A DNA stretch of 64,000 nt from M3007 sp040397785 (GTDB lineage: Bacteria > Bacteroidota > Bacteroidia > Chitinophagales > Saprospiraceae): contig JBBAVI010000005.1 of NCBI GenBank assembly GCA_040397785.1, positions 35,289-99,288 of the forward strand. Direction: 5' to 3'. Position 1 is the first letter of the stretch, and every line of letters starts with the position of its first letter. This document shows, one piece after another, positions 45,467-53,409 of the stretch. The notes beneath the pieces were generated by a model. The model was not told where the DNA came from. It did no database searches and saw only the letters and a list, made by a program, of their open reading frames with translations. The position numbers and the translations under genes are program-made.

Positions 45467-46905
45467 TCCTGCTCGGAAATCCGGTAAAGCAACCAGCTGT
45501 CCCCAATGTCCTGAACGGTATCCAGTGTGTAGGTCGAATTCAATTGCTCCCAATTCAACATCGGGTTTTTACCCGCCCATTGTTTTGCTAATTTCGCTTC
45601 GTTGAATAACACATAAGCGCCCGGCTCAAAATTCGGGTAGCGCTGTTCCCATAAATTGCGGTACTGCAAGTCCGGCAAGTAACTTTTTAACGCAACATCG
45701 AGGTCAAAGGCGTATAATATGGCATGATCGGGCACAACGGCGCTGATTTGCGCAGCCGCATGCTGTTCCTGTTGGCTGCGTTGCAACATGGGGCGCAATA
45801 AAAGGGTGGTGTCTGCAATTTGGATGATGCAAAACCCGCCCAAAATCCAGCGCATCCATTTCCATTTCAAAAAATAAAAACCATACGCATACATCCGGTC
45901 CCAGGCCGGAAACAACAAACACAGCAATAAAACATAATCGGGCATCATAAACCGCGCATTTTGCCAAGGAACGGTGGCCAAAAACAACAAATGCACCGCC
46001 AAACAAGCCAACATAATCTTTTTGGAAAATAGCTGCAAATCGGTACGCCGAAATAGGATAAACAACAAACCAATAAACGGGGAAAAGCCGTAATACAACA
46101 CCGGATACAGCAAAACATGGCATATATTGGGCAAATAATAGGATAATTGCCCATTGAGGGTCACAAAACTGCGCCGAAACAGGTTCCAGGCCGACCAATC
46201 CTTCCACATCGAATGTTGCGCCCAATTTACTTGCCAAAACAGGGGTAACAACACGGCCGTACCAGCCAATAAACAGGCGGCAAGGACCATCCCGCGTTTT
46301 CGCTGCAATAAGTGCGCACACAAAGCCAGCAGCATGGGTGCCAGCAAAGGCGCAATGGAAAAACGAACGATGCTAGCCGAAGCGGCAAATATTACCGCGC
46401 CCAATGGATAATGCCATGAAGCATCTTGCAAGCTGCGCAAAACTGCCAGCAAGGTGGCCATACAAAGCATCAAACCCAGCGCATCCGACATGCTGCTCAC
46501 GCCCGCCCGCACGAGCAGCGGGGCCATGGCGCACAACAAAACGGTATAAGTGAGGCGACTTGCCGCATGCGCACCGGGGGTAAGTTGCTGCAACAAAGCC
46601 TGAAATAACCAAATTATCCCGAAATAAGCGCCCAAAGACACCAGTTGCAGGGCCAATACCGCATCGCCCACGAGCAGGCGCACACACGCGCCCGCGAACG
46701 GATACCCCGGCGCAAGTTCCGATAGCGGCTCGCGAACAGGCCATTTGGAAAAATCATGCAAAAAATTAAAAAATAGCCGACTCTGCTTCAAATACGAATG
46801 CGCATCCTGTCCGTACAAGCCATGGAAGCCTGTCAGCCAACACAAGGAAGCCAATGCCAACAGGGCAGCGACCGGAATCCAAAAAGGAGCGATGTTGATT
46901 TTCAG
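45463..46905 (-). CDS. Polytopic membrane glycosyltransferase-like protein (GT-C/ArnT-like)
   Basis: About 480 residues with ~10 transmembrane helices and the GT-C-type first periplasmic loop acidic motif in GLYGQDAHSYLKQSRLF. GT-C enzymes transfer sugars from polyprenyl-phosphate donors to lipids or proteins at the periplasmic face. The start is uncertain: the open frame runs to 47082 but overlaps the divergent gene at 46998. A -7 element at 46934-46941 places transcription start near 46926, so translation probably begins at a non-ATG codon (ATT at 46908 or CTG at 46905). Confidence 0.75.
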   Translation of the reverse strand: MKINIAPFWIPVAALLALASLCWLTGFHGLYGQDAHSYLKQSRLFFNFLHDFSKWPVREPLSELAPGYPFAGACVRLLVGDAVLALQLVSLGAYFGIIWLFQALLQQLTPGAHAASRLTYTVLLCAMAPLLVRAGVSSMSDALGLMLCMATLLAVLRSLQDASWHYPLGAVIFAASASIVRFSIAPLLAPMLLALCAHLLQRKRGMVLAACLLAGTAVLLPLFWQVNWAQHSMWKDWSAWNLFRRSFVTLNGQLSYYLPNICHVLLYPVLYYGFSPFIGLLFILFRRTDLQLFSKKIMLACLAVHLLFLATVPWQNARFMMPDYVLLLCLLFPAWDRMYAYGFYFLKWKWMRWILGGFCIIQIADTTLLLRPMLQRSQQEQHAAAQISAVVPDHAILYAFDLDVALKSYLPDLQYRNLWEQRYPNFEPGAYVLFNEAKLAKQWAGKNPMLNWEQLNSTYTLDTVQDIGDSWLLYRISEQD

Positions 46906-46933
46906 AATATTTGCGATTTTGCGTCCGCAATTG

Positions 46934-46941
46934 CAAATGTA
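46934..46941 (-). promoter_or_regulatory. Predicted -7 promoter element for the membrane glycosyltransferase
   Basis: The minus strand reads TACATTTG, a full TAnnTTTG match. It decides the start of the gene downstream, because the only ATG codons in frame lie upstream of it. Confidence 0.45.
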
Positions 46942-46997
46942 CGCCCCGTCCCGCTTTTTTAAACGCAAAAGCAACAGCTTTTGTGGAATTGGATTAG

Positions 46998-48239
46998 ATG
47001 GATCAAGATGATTTGCACAAAACCGGTTGCGGCAGCGTTTACAACCCATACCTGTATGTACCCATGGAGGATTTAGTACCAACCCTACCGACCGCCACCA
47101 AAAAGGTGATGGTGACCGGATGTTTTGATCTGCTGCACAGCGGACATGTGGCTTTTTTGCGGGAAGCGGCCAAATGGGGCGATTTGTACGTGTGTATCGG
47201 CTCCGACGAAAATGTATTTCATTTAAAAGGCCGCTACCCGGTCAATCCGCAAACTGAGCGGCAATTTATGCTCCAGGCGCTTGCTTGCGTGCACGCCGTG
47301 TATGTGAACAGTGGCATGGGCATGCTCGATTTTTTGGCGGAAATGGACCAAATTCAGCCCGATTTATTTTTTGTGAATGAAGACGGGCACACGCCTGCCA
47401 AGGAAGAGTTATGCCGCGGGCGCAACATTGCATACGAGGTTTCGCGGCGTTTGCCCGAAGGCAGTTTGCCCACCAGAAGCACCACGACCCTGCGGGTGGC
47501 CTGCACCATTCCTTTTCGCATCGACCTTGCCGGTGGCTGGCTCGATCAACCCTGGGTTTCGGCCCTGCATCCAGGTCCGGTACTCACGCTGAGCCTGGAG
47601 CCAACCCACGATTTCAACAATCGCAGCGGCATGGCGACCAGTACCCGCAAAAAAGCGATGGAATTGTGGCATACCGCTTTACCCGACGGAAATCCAGAGC
47701 AGCTGGCCAAAATATTGTTTAGTTTCGAAAATCCGCCAGGCACCCAGGAGGTTTCAGGATCGCAGGATGCCTTAGGTATTGTGCTGCCGGGACTGAATAA
47801 ATTGCACTACAACAACGGGTATTGGCCCGAACAGATCGCAACCGAACAGGACGAATCGATCCTGCAATGGCTGGAAAACCACTTGTACTTGGTGACTTTG
47901 GGTCCGCGGGCAAGGGGTTACCAAGTGTTGGCAAACACCCACATTACGGCACAAGGCGCGCAAAAGTTGGCCGAAGCCGCTGAAGGTTGTTGGCAGGCTA
48001 TTTTAAAACGGGATCTTGGGGCGTTTGGGCATCATTTTAGGCAATCTTTTGAAGCGCAGATTGCCATGTTTCCCAATATGGCCGACGATGAAATTTTTCA
48101 AATGATCGAGCAGTATAAAACCCAGGCGCTGGGCTGGAAACTAAGTGGCGCGGGCGGAGGCGGCTATTTGGTGCTGGTATCTGAACATCCCATCGAACGG
48201 GCTATTCAGGTAAAGGCGCGTCGTCGGGCGGGGTATTGA
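46998..48239 (+). CDS. Bifunctional nucleotidyltransferase-GHMP kinase fusion
   Basis: The 413-residue protein joins two catalytic modules. Residues ~30-165 are a cytidylyltransferase/adenylyltransferase Rossmann domain (VMVTGCFDLLHSGHVAFL, HxGH motif; IGSDENVFHLKGRYP). Residues ~170-413 are a GHMP small-molecule kinase (IPFRIDLAGGWLDQP near its start; C-terminal LSGAGGGGYLVLV). By analogy with bifunctional sugar kinase/nucleotidyltransferase enzymes such as the Bacteroides fucose salvage enzyme, it may phosphorylate a free sugar and activate it as a nucleotide sugar, here in the order transferase-kinase. The sugar is unknown. An internal ATG at 47064 is an alternative start. Confidence 0.85.
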   Translation: MDQDDLHKTGCGSVYNPYLYVPMEDLVPTLPTATKKVMVTGCFDLLHSGHVAFLREAAKWGDLYVCIGSDENVFHLKGRYPVNPQTERQFMLQALACVHAVYVNSGMGMLDFLAEMDQIQPDLFFVNEDGHTPAKEELCRGRNIAYEVSRRLPEGSLPTRSTTTLRVACTIPFRIDLAGGWLDQPWVSALHPGPVLTLSLEPTHDFNNRSGMATSTRKKAMELWHTALPDGNPEQLAKILFSFENPPGTQEVSGSQDALGIVLPGLNKLHYNNGYWPEQIATEQDESILQWLENHLYLVTLGPRARGYQVLANTHITAQGAQKLAEAAEGCWQAILKRDLGAFGHHFRQSFEAQIAMFPNMADDEIFQMIEQYKTQALGWKLSGAGGGGYLVLVSEHPIERAIQVKARRRAGY

Positions 48240-48687
48240 CCGCTGGGGTTTTGGATGTGCGCAATACGCCGTGAAAACGCAATAAATGATCGGGAAGGGC
48301 CTCATTGTACACGCACAACACAAGGGTATTGCGGTATGCGGCCCCCGATTGAAATAAAATTTTGATGGGATTGTGGATATACCCGCGTTCTGCAAACATT
48401 TGTAACTGCGAGTGCTTGGGCCGCCGAAACAACTTTAAATCTTCCCAGGTAGCCGGAATGGGTATTTCGCCGTAACCTTCTTCCTGCAAAAACTGTTTGA
48501 CCATCTCGTAGGTGTACGCCAACTTTGCGCCGGCAAAAACCGTTCGGTATTCCCAGCCGTCACTTTGGCCACCCAGATAATCCTCGCCTGCGGCAGGAAA
48601 CTGCGCACGCATGGGGATATGGGGCCCGGTGGGAATATCCTCGGCGCTTTGTTCAAGCGATTCGTCGAAGCCAAATTCGTCGTACAC
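48202..48687 (-). CDS. Hypothetical protein (161 aa, GTG start)
   Basis: I do not recognise this protein. From GTG at 48687 it encodes 161 residues (VYDEFGFDESLEQSAEDI at the start, VFAGAKLAYTYEMVKQFLQ in the middle). An ATG upstream at 48861 would overlap cinA by 80 bases and lies above a clear -7 element at 48707-48714, so the GTG is preferred. It has no signal peptide or membrane segment. Its 3' end overlaps the end of the fusion gene by 38 bases, tail to tail. Confidence 0.65.
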   Translation of the reverse strand: MYDEFGFDESLEQSAEDIPTGPHIPMRAQFPAAGEDYLGGQSDGWEYRTVFAGAKLAYTYEMVKQFLQEEGYGEIPIPATWEDLKLFRRPKHSQLQMFAERGYIHNPIKILFQSGAAYRNTLVLCVYNEALPDHLLRFHGVLRTSKTPAVNTPPDDAPLPE

Positions 48688-48706
48688 TGCTGTCTTTAAT
48701 TTTGGG

Positions 48707-48714
48707 CAAAAATA
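48707..48714 (-). promoter_or_regulatory. Predicted -7 promoter element for the 161-aa hypothetical gene
   Basis: The minus strand reads TATTTTTG (TAnnTTTG) and ends 19 bases before the GTG at 48687. It supports the shorter gene model. Confidence 0.5.
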
Positions 48715-48780
48715 AGAGAATTGTTTTAAATAATTAACACATTTTGTTTTTAAATTAAACAGAATGTTTCGCACCTTACG

Positions 48781-50046
48781 ATGAATATACACCTCCTTAC
48801 CATTGGCGATGAAATCCTGATCGGACAAATTGTCGACACGAATTCGGCCTGGATGAGCCAACAGTTAAACCTGCACGGCATGCGTGTAACGGGCAAAAGC
48901 AGCGTGGGCGATACCCGCCAGGCGATTGTCGATGGTCTGCAACACGCTGGCGCACAAGCAGATGCGGTCATTATGACCGGCGGCTTGGGTCCGACAAAAG
49001 ATGATATCACCAAAAAAACACTGGCTACCTTGTTTGGTTCGGGCATGTCGTTTCATCCCGAAACCTACGAACGCATTGAGGGTTATTTTATCAAAATAGG
49101 CCGGGTGGTGCCGCCTGCCATGCGCGATCAGGCAACTTTGCCCGATTTGGCCACCATTTTACCCAATAAAGTAGGCACCGCGCCGGGTATGTGGTTTGAG
49201 CAAGCGGGCAAAGTGTATATTTCCTTGCCCGGGGTGCCCTTCGAAATGGAATATTTGATGCGTAACGAAGTGATTCCGCGCCTGAAAACCCGTTTTGAAG
49301 CCCGGCCCATCTTGCACCGCACTTTGTTGACCGCCTGCGAAGGCGAAAGCAACATTGCCCGGCGCATCGAAGCCTTTGAGGATCAGTTGCCGGAAAACAT
49401 CAAACTCGCGTACTTGCCCGCGCTCGGCCAGGTGCGCCTGCGCCTCACGGGTACCTGGTTGGGGGCCATGACCGACCAGGCAGAAACAGCACTCGGAGCC
49501 CTGCTGGACGCTAAAAAGGCCGAATTAAGGGCGTTGCTCCCCGATTTGGTGTACGGTGTGGAGGAAGAGAGCTTGCAATCGGTGATCGGCGATATTTTGG
49601 TAAAACAAGGTAAAAAATTTGGCACCGCCGAAAGTTGCACGGGCGGGTATGTAGCGCATTTAATTACCTCCGTGCCAGGCTCATCGCAGTATTACCCAGG
49701 CTCGGTCGTGACGTATTCGTATGAAATGAAACACAAATTATTGGGGATAAAAACCGAACTATTGGACCAGTTTGGTGCCGTGAGCGAACAGGCGGTGCGC
49801 GCCATGGCCATCGGCGCCCTCGATGCCTTAGATGTCGATGTGACCCTTTCCATTTCGGGCATTGCAGGACCCGATGGCGGTACCCCGGATAAGCCCGTGG
49901 GTACTGTGTGGATGGCCGTGGCCAATCGCAAGCGGGTGGAAGTACAAAAACAGGTATTTGGCCGCGATCGTTTGAAAAACATCCAGTTGACCGGCACGTA
50001 TGCACTGAACATGGTGCGCAAATTTTTGCTTGAAGATCCAACTTAA
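48781..50046 (+). CDS. cinA: CinA family protein (competence/damage-inducible, NMN deamidase type)
   Basis: A full-length 421-residue CinA. The N-terminal molybdopterin-binding-like domain (~1-170) has LLTIGDEILIGQIVDTNSAW and MTGGLGPTKDDITKK. A linker domain and the C-terminal CinA/PncC domain (~255-415) follow, the latter with AESCTGGYVAHLITSVPGSS and ISGIAGPDGGTPDKPVGTVW. The C-domain deamidates nicotinamide mononucleotide in NAD recycling; the N-domain is linked to ADP-ribose pyrophosphatase activity. The methyltransferase gene starts 8 bases after its stop. Confidence 0.97.
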   Translation: MNIHLLTIGDEILIGQIVDTNSAWMSQQLNLHGMRVTGKSSVGDTRQAIVDGLQHAGAQADAVIMTGGLGPTKDDITKKTLATLFGSGMSFHPETYERIEGYFIKIGRVVPPAMRDQATLPDLATILPNKVGTAPGMWFEQAGKVYISLPGVPFEMEYLMRNEVIPRLKTRFEARPILHRTLLTACEGESNIARRIEAFEDQLPENIKLAYLPALGQVRLRLTGTWLGAMTDQAETALGALLDAKKAELRALLPDLVYGVEEESLQSVIGDILVKQGKKFGTAESCTGGYVAHLITSVPGSSQYYPGSVVTYSYEMKHKLLGIKTELLDQFGAVSEQAVRAMAIGALDALDVDVTLSISGIAGPDGGTPDKPVGTVWMAVANRKRVEVQKQVFGRDRLKNIQLTGTYALNMVRKFLLEDPT

Positions 50047-50054
50047 ACCGTGCC

Positions 50055-50885
50055 ATGCTTGATATCCGCAGTTATTACCGCCATACCCGGTTTGATTACC
50101 GCACGATCTGGAACAATCGGCACAACCTGGCCGTTCATTTTGGGTATTACGACGAACATGCCGACAAGCACCACGCCGCGCTCAACAACATGAACCGGGC
50201 GATGGCCGATTTGGCGGGCGTACAGGCGGGTGAACAAGTATTAGATGCCGGTTGTGGCATGGGAAGCGCCTGTTTTTGGCTGGCCGAACACCGGCAGGCC
50301 CAGGCGACGGGCATCAGCATTGTACCCGAACAAATCGCTGATTGTCAGCGCGTTTTAGCCGAACGCGAGGCTTCCGGCGTACAATTTGTCGTGGCGGATT
50401 ATTGCCACACTCCTTTCCCGGATGCCCATTTTGACGTGGTATGGGCCTGCGAAAGCCTGTGCCACGCCGAACATAAAATTGATTTTTACCGGGAAGCCCA
50501 TCGCCTGCTCAAGCCCGGCGGCCGCTTGGTCATTGCCGAATACATTCGCGCGGATCGGCCCGTATCCGAACGCGGCGAAACCTTATTGCAGCAATGGCTG
50601 CATCCCTGGGCCATTCGGGACCTTGATACCCGCGCAGAACACCTGGCGCATGCCCAATCGGCGGGCTTTCAATCGGCTGACATGCAAGATGTTACGCGGC
50701 ATGTGCGGGTTTCCTTGCGCAATCTGCATGAACTGTGTACCCAATGGCTGCCCTGGGGCAAAGTGTTCAAAGCCTTGCGCATTGTGAACGACATTCGGTT
50801 GAACAACGTGCGGGCCTCCATCCGGCAGTATGAAGCCCTGGGCGAAGGCGCCTGGTTTTATGGGATGTTGGTTTGTGTTAAATAA
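50055..50885 (+). CDS. Class I SAM-dependent methyltransferase
   Basis: The 276-residue protein has the class I methyltransferase fold with motif I in VLDAGCGMGSACFWLAE, an acidic motif II region (TGISIVPEQI), FDVVWACESLCHAEHK for motif III/post-I and LLKPGGRLVIAEYIR. The N-terminal segment (IRSYYRHTRFDYRTIW, NLAVHFGYYDE) resembles small-molecule or lipid methyltransferases of the tocopherol/glycine-betaine type. The substrate is unknown. It is probably co-transcribed with cinA, 8 bases apart. The inverted repeat after its stop is of the same family as those upstream of the variable receptor genes. Confidence 0.85.
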   Translation: MLDIRSYYRHTRFDYRTIWNNRHNLAVHFGYYDEHADKHHAALNNMNRAMADLAGVQAGEQVLDAGCGMGSACFWLAEHRQAQATGISIVPEQIADCQRVLAEREASGVQFVVADYCHTPFPDAHFDVVWACESLCHAEHKIDFYREAHRLLKPGGRLVIAEYIRADRPVSERGETLLQQWLHPWAIRDLDTRAEHLAHAQSAGFQSADMQDVTRHVRVSLRNLHELCTQWLPWGKVFKALRIVNDIRLNNVRASIRQYEALGEGAWFYGMLVCVK

Positions 50886-50912
50886 CGCCAGGTCGGAAGC
50901 GTCCCCCCCACG

Positions 50913-50993
50913 TCGGAAAGGTGGTTTAGTTCGCCCCACGTCGGAAGCGTCCCGGACGCTTCCGACGTGGGGCGAACTAAACCACCCTTCCGA
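50913..50993. repeat. Long inverted repeat, family member 1
   Basis: Bases 50920-50952 are perfectly complementary to 50954-50986 (33 bp, 1-base centre), and with one mismatch the pairing extends to 50913-50993. Its inner arm carries the core CCCCACGTCGGAAGCGT shared with the repeats at 51467 and 53278. Another two partial direct copies of GTCGGAA lie just before it (50892, 50912). It sits between the methyltransferase and the convergent lipoprotein and could terminate both. Confidence 0.85.
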
Positions 50994-51003
50994 GGTCGTA
51001 CGC

Positions 51004-51393
51004 CTACTGAATCGAAATTAGAGAAATCAAAAAGGCATCGTCATCCGTCACAAACTTGACCACATACGAACCTGGTGTAGAAACCTGCAAATTATAAGTT
51101 TCCGTATAAGTAGGTATGTTTTCAGTACAAACACAGCCTTCATATTTGGCAATTACGCGTACATTAATTGTATTTCCCTCTATTTTGGTTTCAAAACTTG
51201 AAAATTGGCCGCATCCGTTGGTGCAAGCAAACTTGGTAGGCACCGGAATTACCTGGTTGACCAGCCCAAAAGCGGGCAAAGATGCTTCGATAAAACGCGC
51301 GCGTTCGAAGTACAGGCAATCGTCGCTCTCCTTCTTTGCACAAGCGGCGGAGAACATTAGAATGAAAAACGCAAAGATTCCTAAGTGTTTCAT
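51004..51393 (-). CDS. Small lipoprotein of unknown function
   Basis: The 129-residue protein has a lipoprotein signal peptide (LGIFAFFILMFSAAC, lipobox SAAC). The mature part is small and cysteine-bearing (CTNGCGQFSSF, KYEGCVCTENIP) with beta-strand character. I do not recognise a family. It lies between two members of the long inverted-repeat family and is divergent from the first receptor gene. Confidence 0.7.
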   Translation of the reverse strand: MKHLGIFAFFILMFSAACAKKESDDCLYFERARFIEASLPAFGLVNQVIPVPTKFACTNGCGQFSSFETKIEGNTINVRVIAKYEGCVCTENIPTYTETYNLQVSTPGSYVVKFVTDDDAFLISLISIQ

Positions 51394-51466
51394 GGTTTGG
51401 ATTTTTTTTTAAATGGTTCGGAATATGTGAAATACGAAAAACATCGGATAATGGTTGGGTGGTGTG

Positions 51467-51539
51467 CCACGTCGGAAGGGTCCCCCCACGTCGGAAGCGT
51501 TTCGAACGCTTCCGACGTGGGGGGACCCTTCCGACGTGG
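51467..51539. repeat. Long inverted repeat, family member 2 (upstream of receptor gene 1)
   Basis: Perfect 35-bp arms (51467-51501 and 51505-51539) around TCG. Each arm is itself made of two copies of CCACGTCGGAAG joined by GGTCCCC. It ends 27 bases before the predicted -7 element of the first receptor gene. Confidence 0.9.
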
Positions 51540-51566
51540 GGGTAAAGTGATTCACTACAAATCTTT

Positions 51567-51574
51567 TATATTTG
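51567..51574 (+). promoter_or_regulatory. Predicted -7 promoter element of receptor gene 1
   Basis: TATATTTG (TAnnTTTG) lies 23 bases before the ATG at 51598. The same element at the same distance is found before receptor gene 2. Confidence 0.6.
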
Positions 51575-51597
51575 TCCCACAACCAATCCGCCGAACA

Positions 51598-53229
51598 ATG
51601 CCAGCAAACACCAAGCCCCTCACCGAAATACGCCGCGATATAGAAGACCTCCTCGTGGAAGCCCTGCCTGAGGCCCTAAAAGCCCTGCGCGAACTCCTGC
51701 CGGAAGGTACCGAGAAACACCAGCAAGTGCTCCTGCTGGTAAGTCGACTCAATGCGGCCAACAAAGATATGCGCGCTGGCGTCATCGATTTCAACGAATA
51801 CGAACTGCGCATTGCTGCCGTGCGCCGCGATACCCTCATTTTGGTCGGCGAATTACAAGAAAGCGATTTCGAAGTGCCCACGGAAGGCCAAAAACCACCC
51901 TCCAACGCCAAAGAAGGCATCATCCTGTACCAGGTTCCTGGGAAAATGCCCCTCCAAAAACCCATTCCAATAGAAAAACTAAATAATCCCAGGGCAAAAC
52001 CACTCCGGGCAACTGCCTTGTTTCTTGCTTTTTTGATGGCGAGTACCAGTTTTACCTATGCTTTGACACCCGATCCCATCCGCGACTGGTGGGTTGCCAA
52101 TAATGTTGACACGTCAGAAGCATATGCACAGTACATCCAGGACCACGGCGCCGAAAAGGCAAGCACCCCCCGCGTAGAAAAGGCTTATTTTTATAAAGCA
52201 AAGGCCAGTGAAAAATTAGAGGACTTGCGCGATTACCAAAAGGAATTCAGATCAAATGGAGAATTTGAACATGGAGTAGTCAAAAAAATCCGCACTTTAG
52301 AGATCAAAGCCGTAGAAAGCATCGAAAAAGCGCCGGAACTCAACAAAATCCTACGTTTTCTTGCCGATTTCCCGGACGCCACTCAATTGCCTCGGGTAAA
52401 GGCTGCTGTAGAACAATTGCCCGAAACGCAAAAAACAGCGGCTTTGTCCTTTCTGAAATCTTTGCCTATTGCCCAGGAACCATCCATCCCCGGCGATTTG
52501 CCCCTGGCCGCCCAAAAATCCCTACAAATGGCCAAAATACCCGCAGGCCAATTCACCATGGGTGATTTATTTGATGAAGGCAGCAACGCCGAAAAGCCCA
52601 CCCACCAATTCACGATCTCAGCGTTTGAAATCGGAAAATATGAAGTAACCCAGGATTTATGGTATGCCATTATGCAAACCCGCCCATCCGAACATAAAAA
52701 CTGCTCGGACTGCCCGGTAGAAAAAGTCTCCTGGGAGGATATTCATATATTCCTGCAAAAACTCAACGCCCTGTACCCAGGCAAAAGCTACCGCCTGCCA
52801 ACCGAAGCAGAGTGGGAATACGCCGCCCGGGAAGGCGGCAAACAAGTGCGCTTCGGCAATGGAAAGGATGTGGCGGATCCCGCCCAAATTAATTTTGATG
52901 GCCGTGAAAGTCATAAAGAATCCTATTCCCTCGCTGGACTTTACCGCGAAAAAACCGTCGCCGTAGGCAGCCTGCGCAGCCCCAATGCCCTGGGCTTACA
53001 TGACATGAGTGGAAATGTCCGTGAATGGTGCAGCGACTGGTATGGAGCAGATTATTATAAAAAAAGTCCCGCAAAAGACCCACTCGGCCCTGGTTCAGGC
53101 TCCGACCGTGTTTGTCGCGGCGGGTCGTGGGTCACCTACCCGCAGGGCTGCCGTGTGGCGGATCGCGGCAACAGCGCACCCGGTAATCGCTTCAACTACC
53201 TGGGTCTCCGTCTTGCCAGGACCTTGTAA
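51598..53229 (+). CDS. EAD11-like / transmembrane / FGE-sulfatase variable receptor 1
   Basis: The 543-residue protein starts with a helical domain (~1-95; VEALPEALKALRELLP, VLLLVSRLNAANKDMRAG, NEYELRIAAVRRDTL) resembling effector-associated domain EAD11, a death-like adaptor of Bacteroidota conflict systems. A single helix follows (~138-157; ATALFLAFLMASTSFTYAL) preceded by Lys/Arg, so the N-terminus should be inside. A ~140-residue helical stalk leads to an FGE-sulfatase/C-type-lectin-like domain (~308-541; MAKIPAGQFTMGD, CPVEKVSWEDI, RLPTEAEWEYAA, GLHDMSGNVREWC). The formylglycine-forming cysteine pair is absent, so a binding rather than catalytic role is likely. Residues 503-537 form the variable region. 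It lacks ~177 and ~171 residues present in receptor 2. The start was set by the promoter and by identity with receptor 2. Confidence 0.88.
   Translation: MPANTKPLTEIRRDIEDLLVEALPEALKALRELLPEGTEKHQQVLLLVSRLNAANKDMRAGVIDFNEYELRIAAVRRDTLILVGELQESDFEVPTEGQKPPSNAKEGIILYQVPGKMPLQKPIPIEKLNNPRAKPLRATALFLAFLMASTSFTYALTPDPIRDWWVANNVDTSEAYAQYIQDHGAEKASTPRVEKAYFYKAKASEKLEDLRDYQKEFRSNGEFEHGVVKKIRTLEIKAVESIEKAPELNKILRFLADFPDATQLPRVKAAVEQLPETQKTAALSFLKSLPIAQEPSIPGDLPLAAQKSLQMAKIPAGQFTMGDLFDEGSNAEKPTHQFTISAFEIGKYEVTQDLWYAIMQTRPSEHKNCSDCPVEKVSWEDIHIFLQKLNALYPGKSYRLPTEAEWEYAAREGGKQVRFGNGKDVADPAQINFDGRESHKESYSLAGLYREKTVAVGSLRSPNALGLHDMSGNVREWCSDWYGADYYKKSPAKDPLGPGSGSDRVCRGGSWVTYPQGCRVADRGNSAPGNRFNYLGLRLARTL
53104..53208 (+). 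other. Putative DGR variable region 1
   Basis: These 35 codons differ from 55960-56064 at 13 codons and 21 bases, all in codon positions 1 or 2 of codons ending in C or T (for example GTC/TAC, ACC/GAC, GGC/AAC, TTC/GGC). Third positions are all identical. The framework RVCRGGSW...CRVA...R...LGxRLA is the lectin-like fold that DGRs diversify in FGE-type target proteins. Confidence 0.75.
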
Positions 53230-53277
53230 CCCCCGGCCTTTTACCCTTTGGGAGCATGGGTGGGTCGCGTTGGTGTG

Positions 53278-53352
53278 CCACGTCGGAAGGGTCTCCCCCA
53301 CGTCGGAAGCGTTTCGAACGCTTCCGACGTGGGGGAGACCCTTCCGACGTGG
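53278..53352. repeat. Long inverted repeat, family member 3 (upstream of receptor gene 2)
   Basis: Perfect 36-bp arms (53278-53313 and 53317-53352) around TCG. It is nearly the same as the repeat at 51467 but reads GGGTCTCCCCCAC instead of GGGTCCCCCCAC, with the matching change in the other arm. It separates receptor gene 1 from gene 2. Confidence 0.9.
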
Positions 53353-53378
53353 GGGTAAATAATTCACTACAAATCTTT

Positions 53379-53386
53379 TATATTTG
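53379..53386 (+). promoter_or_regulatory. Predicted -7 promoter element of receptor gene 2
   Basis: TATATTTG, 23 bases before the ATG at 53410, in a context (TTCACTACAAATCTTT before it) identical to that of receptor gene 1. Confidence 0.6.
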
Positions 53387-53409
53387 TGCCGCAACCAATC
53401 CGCCGAACA

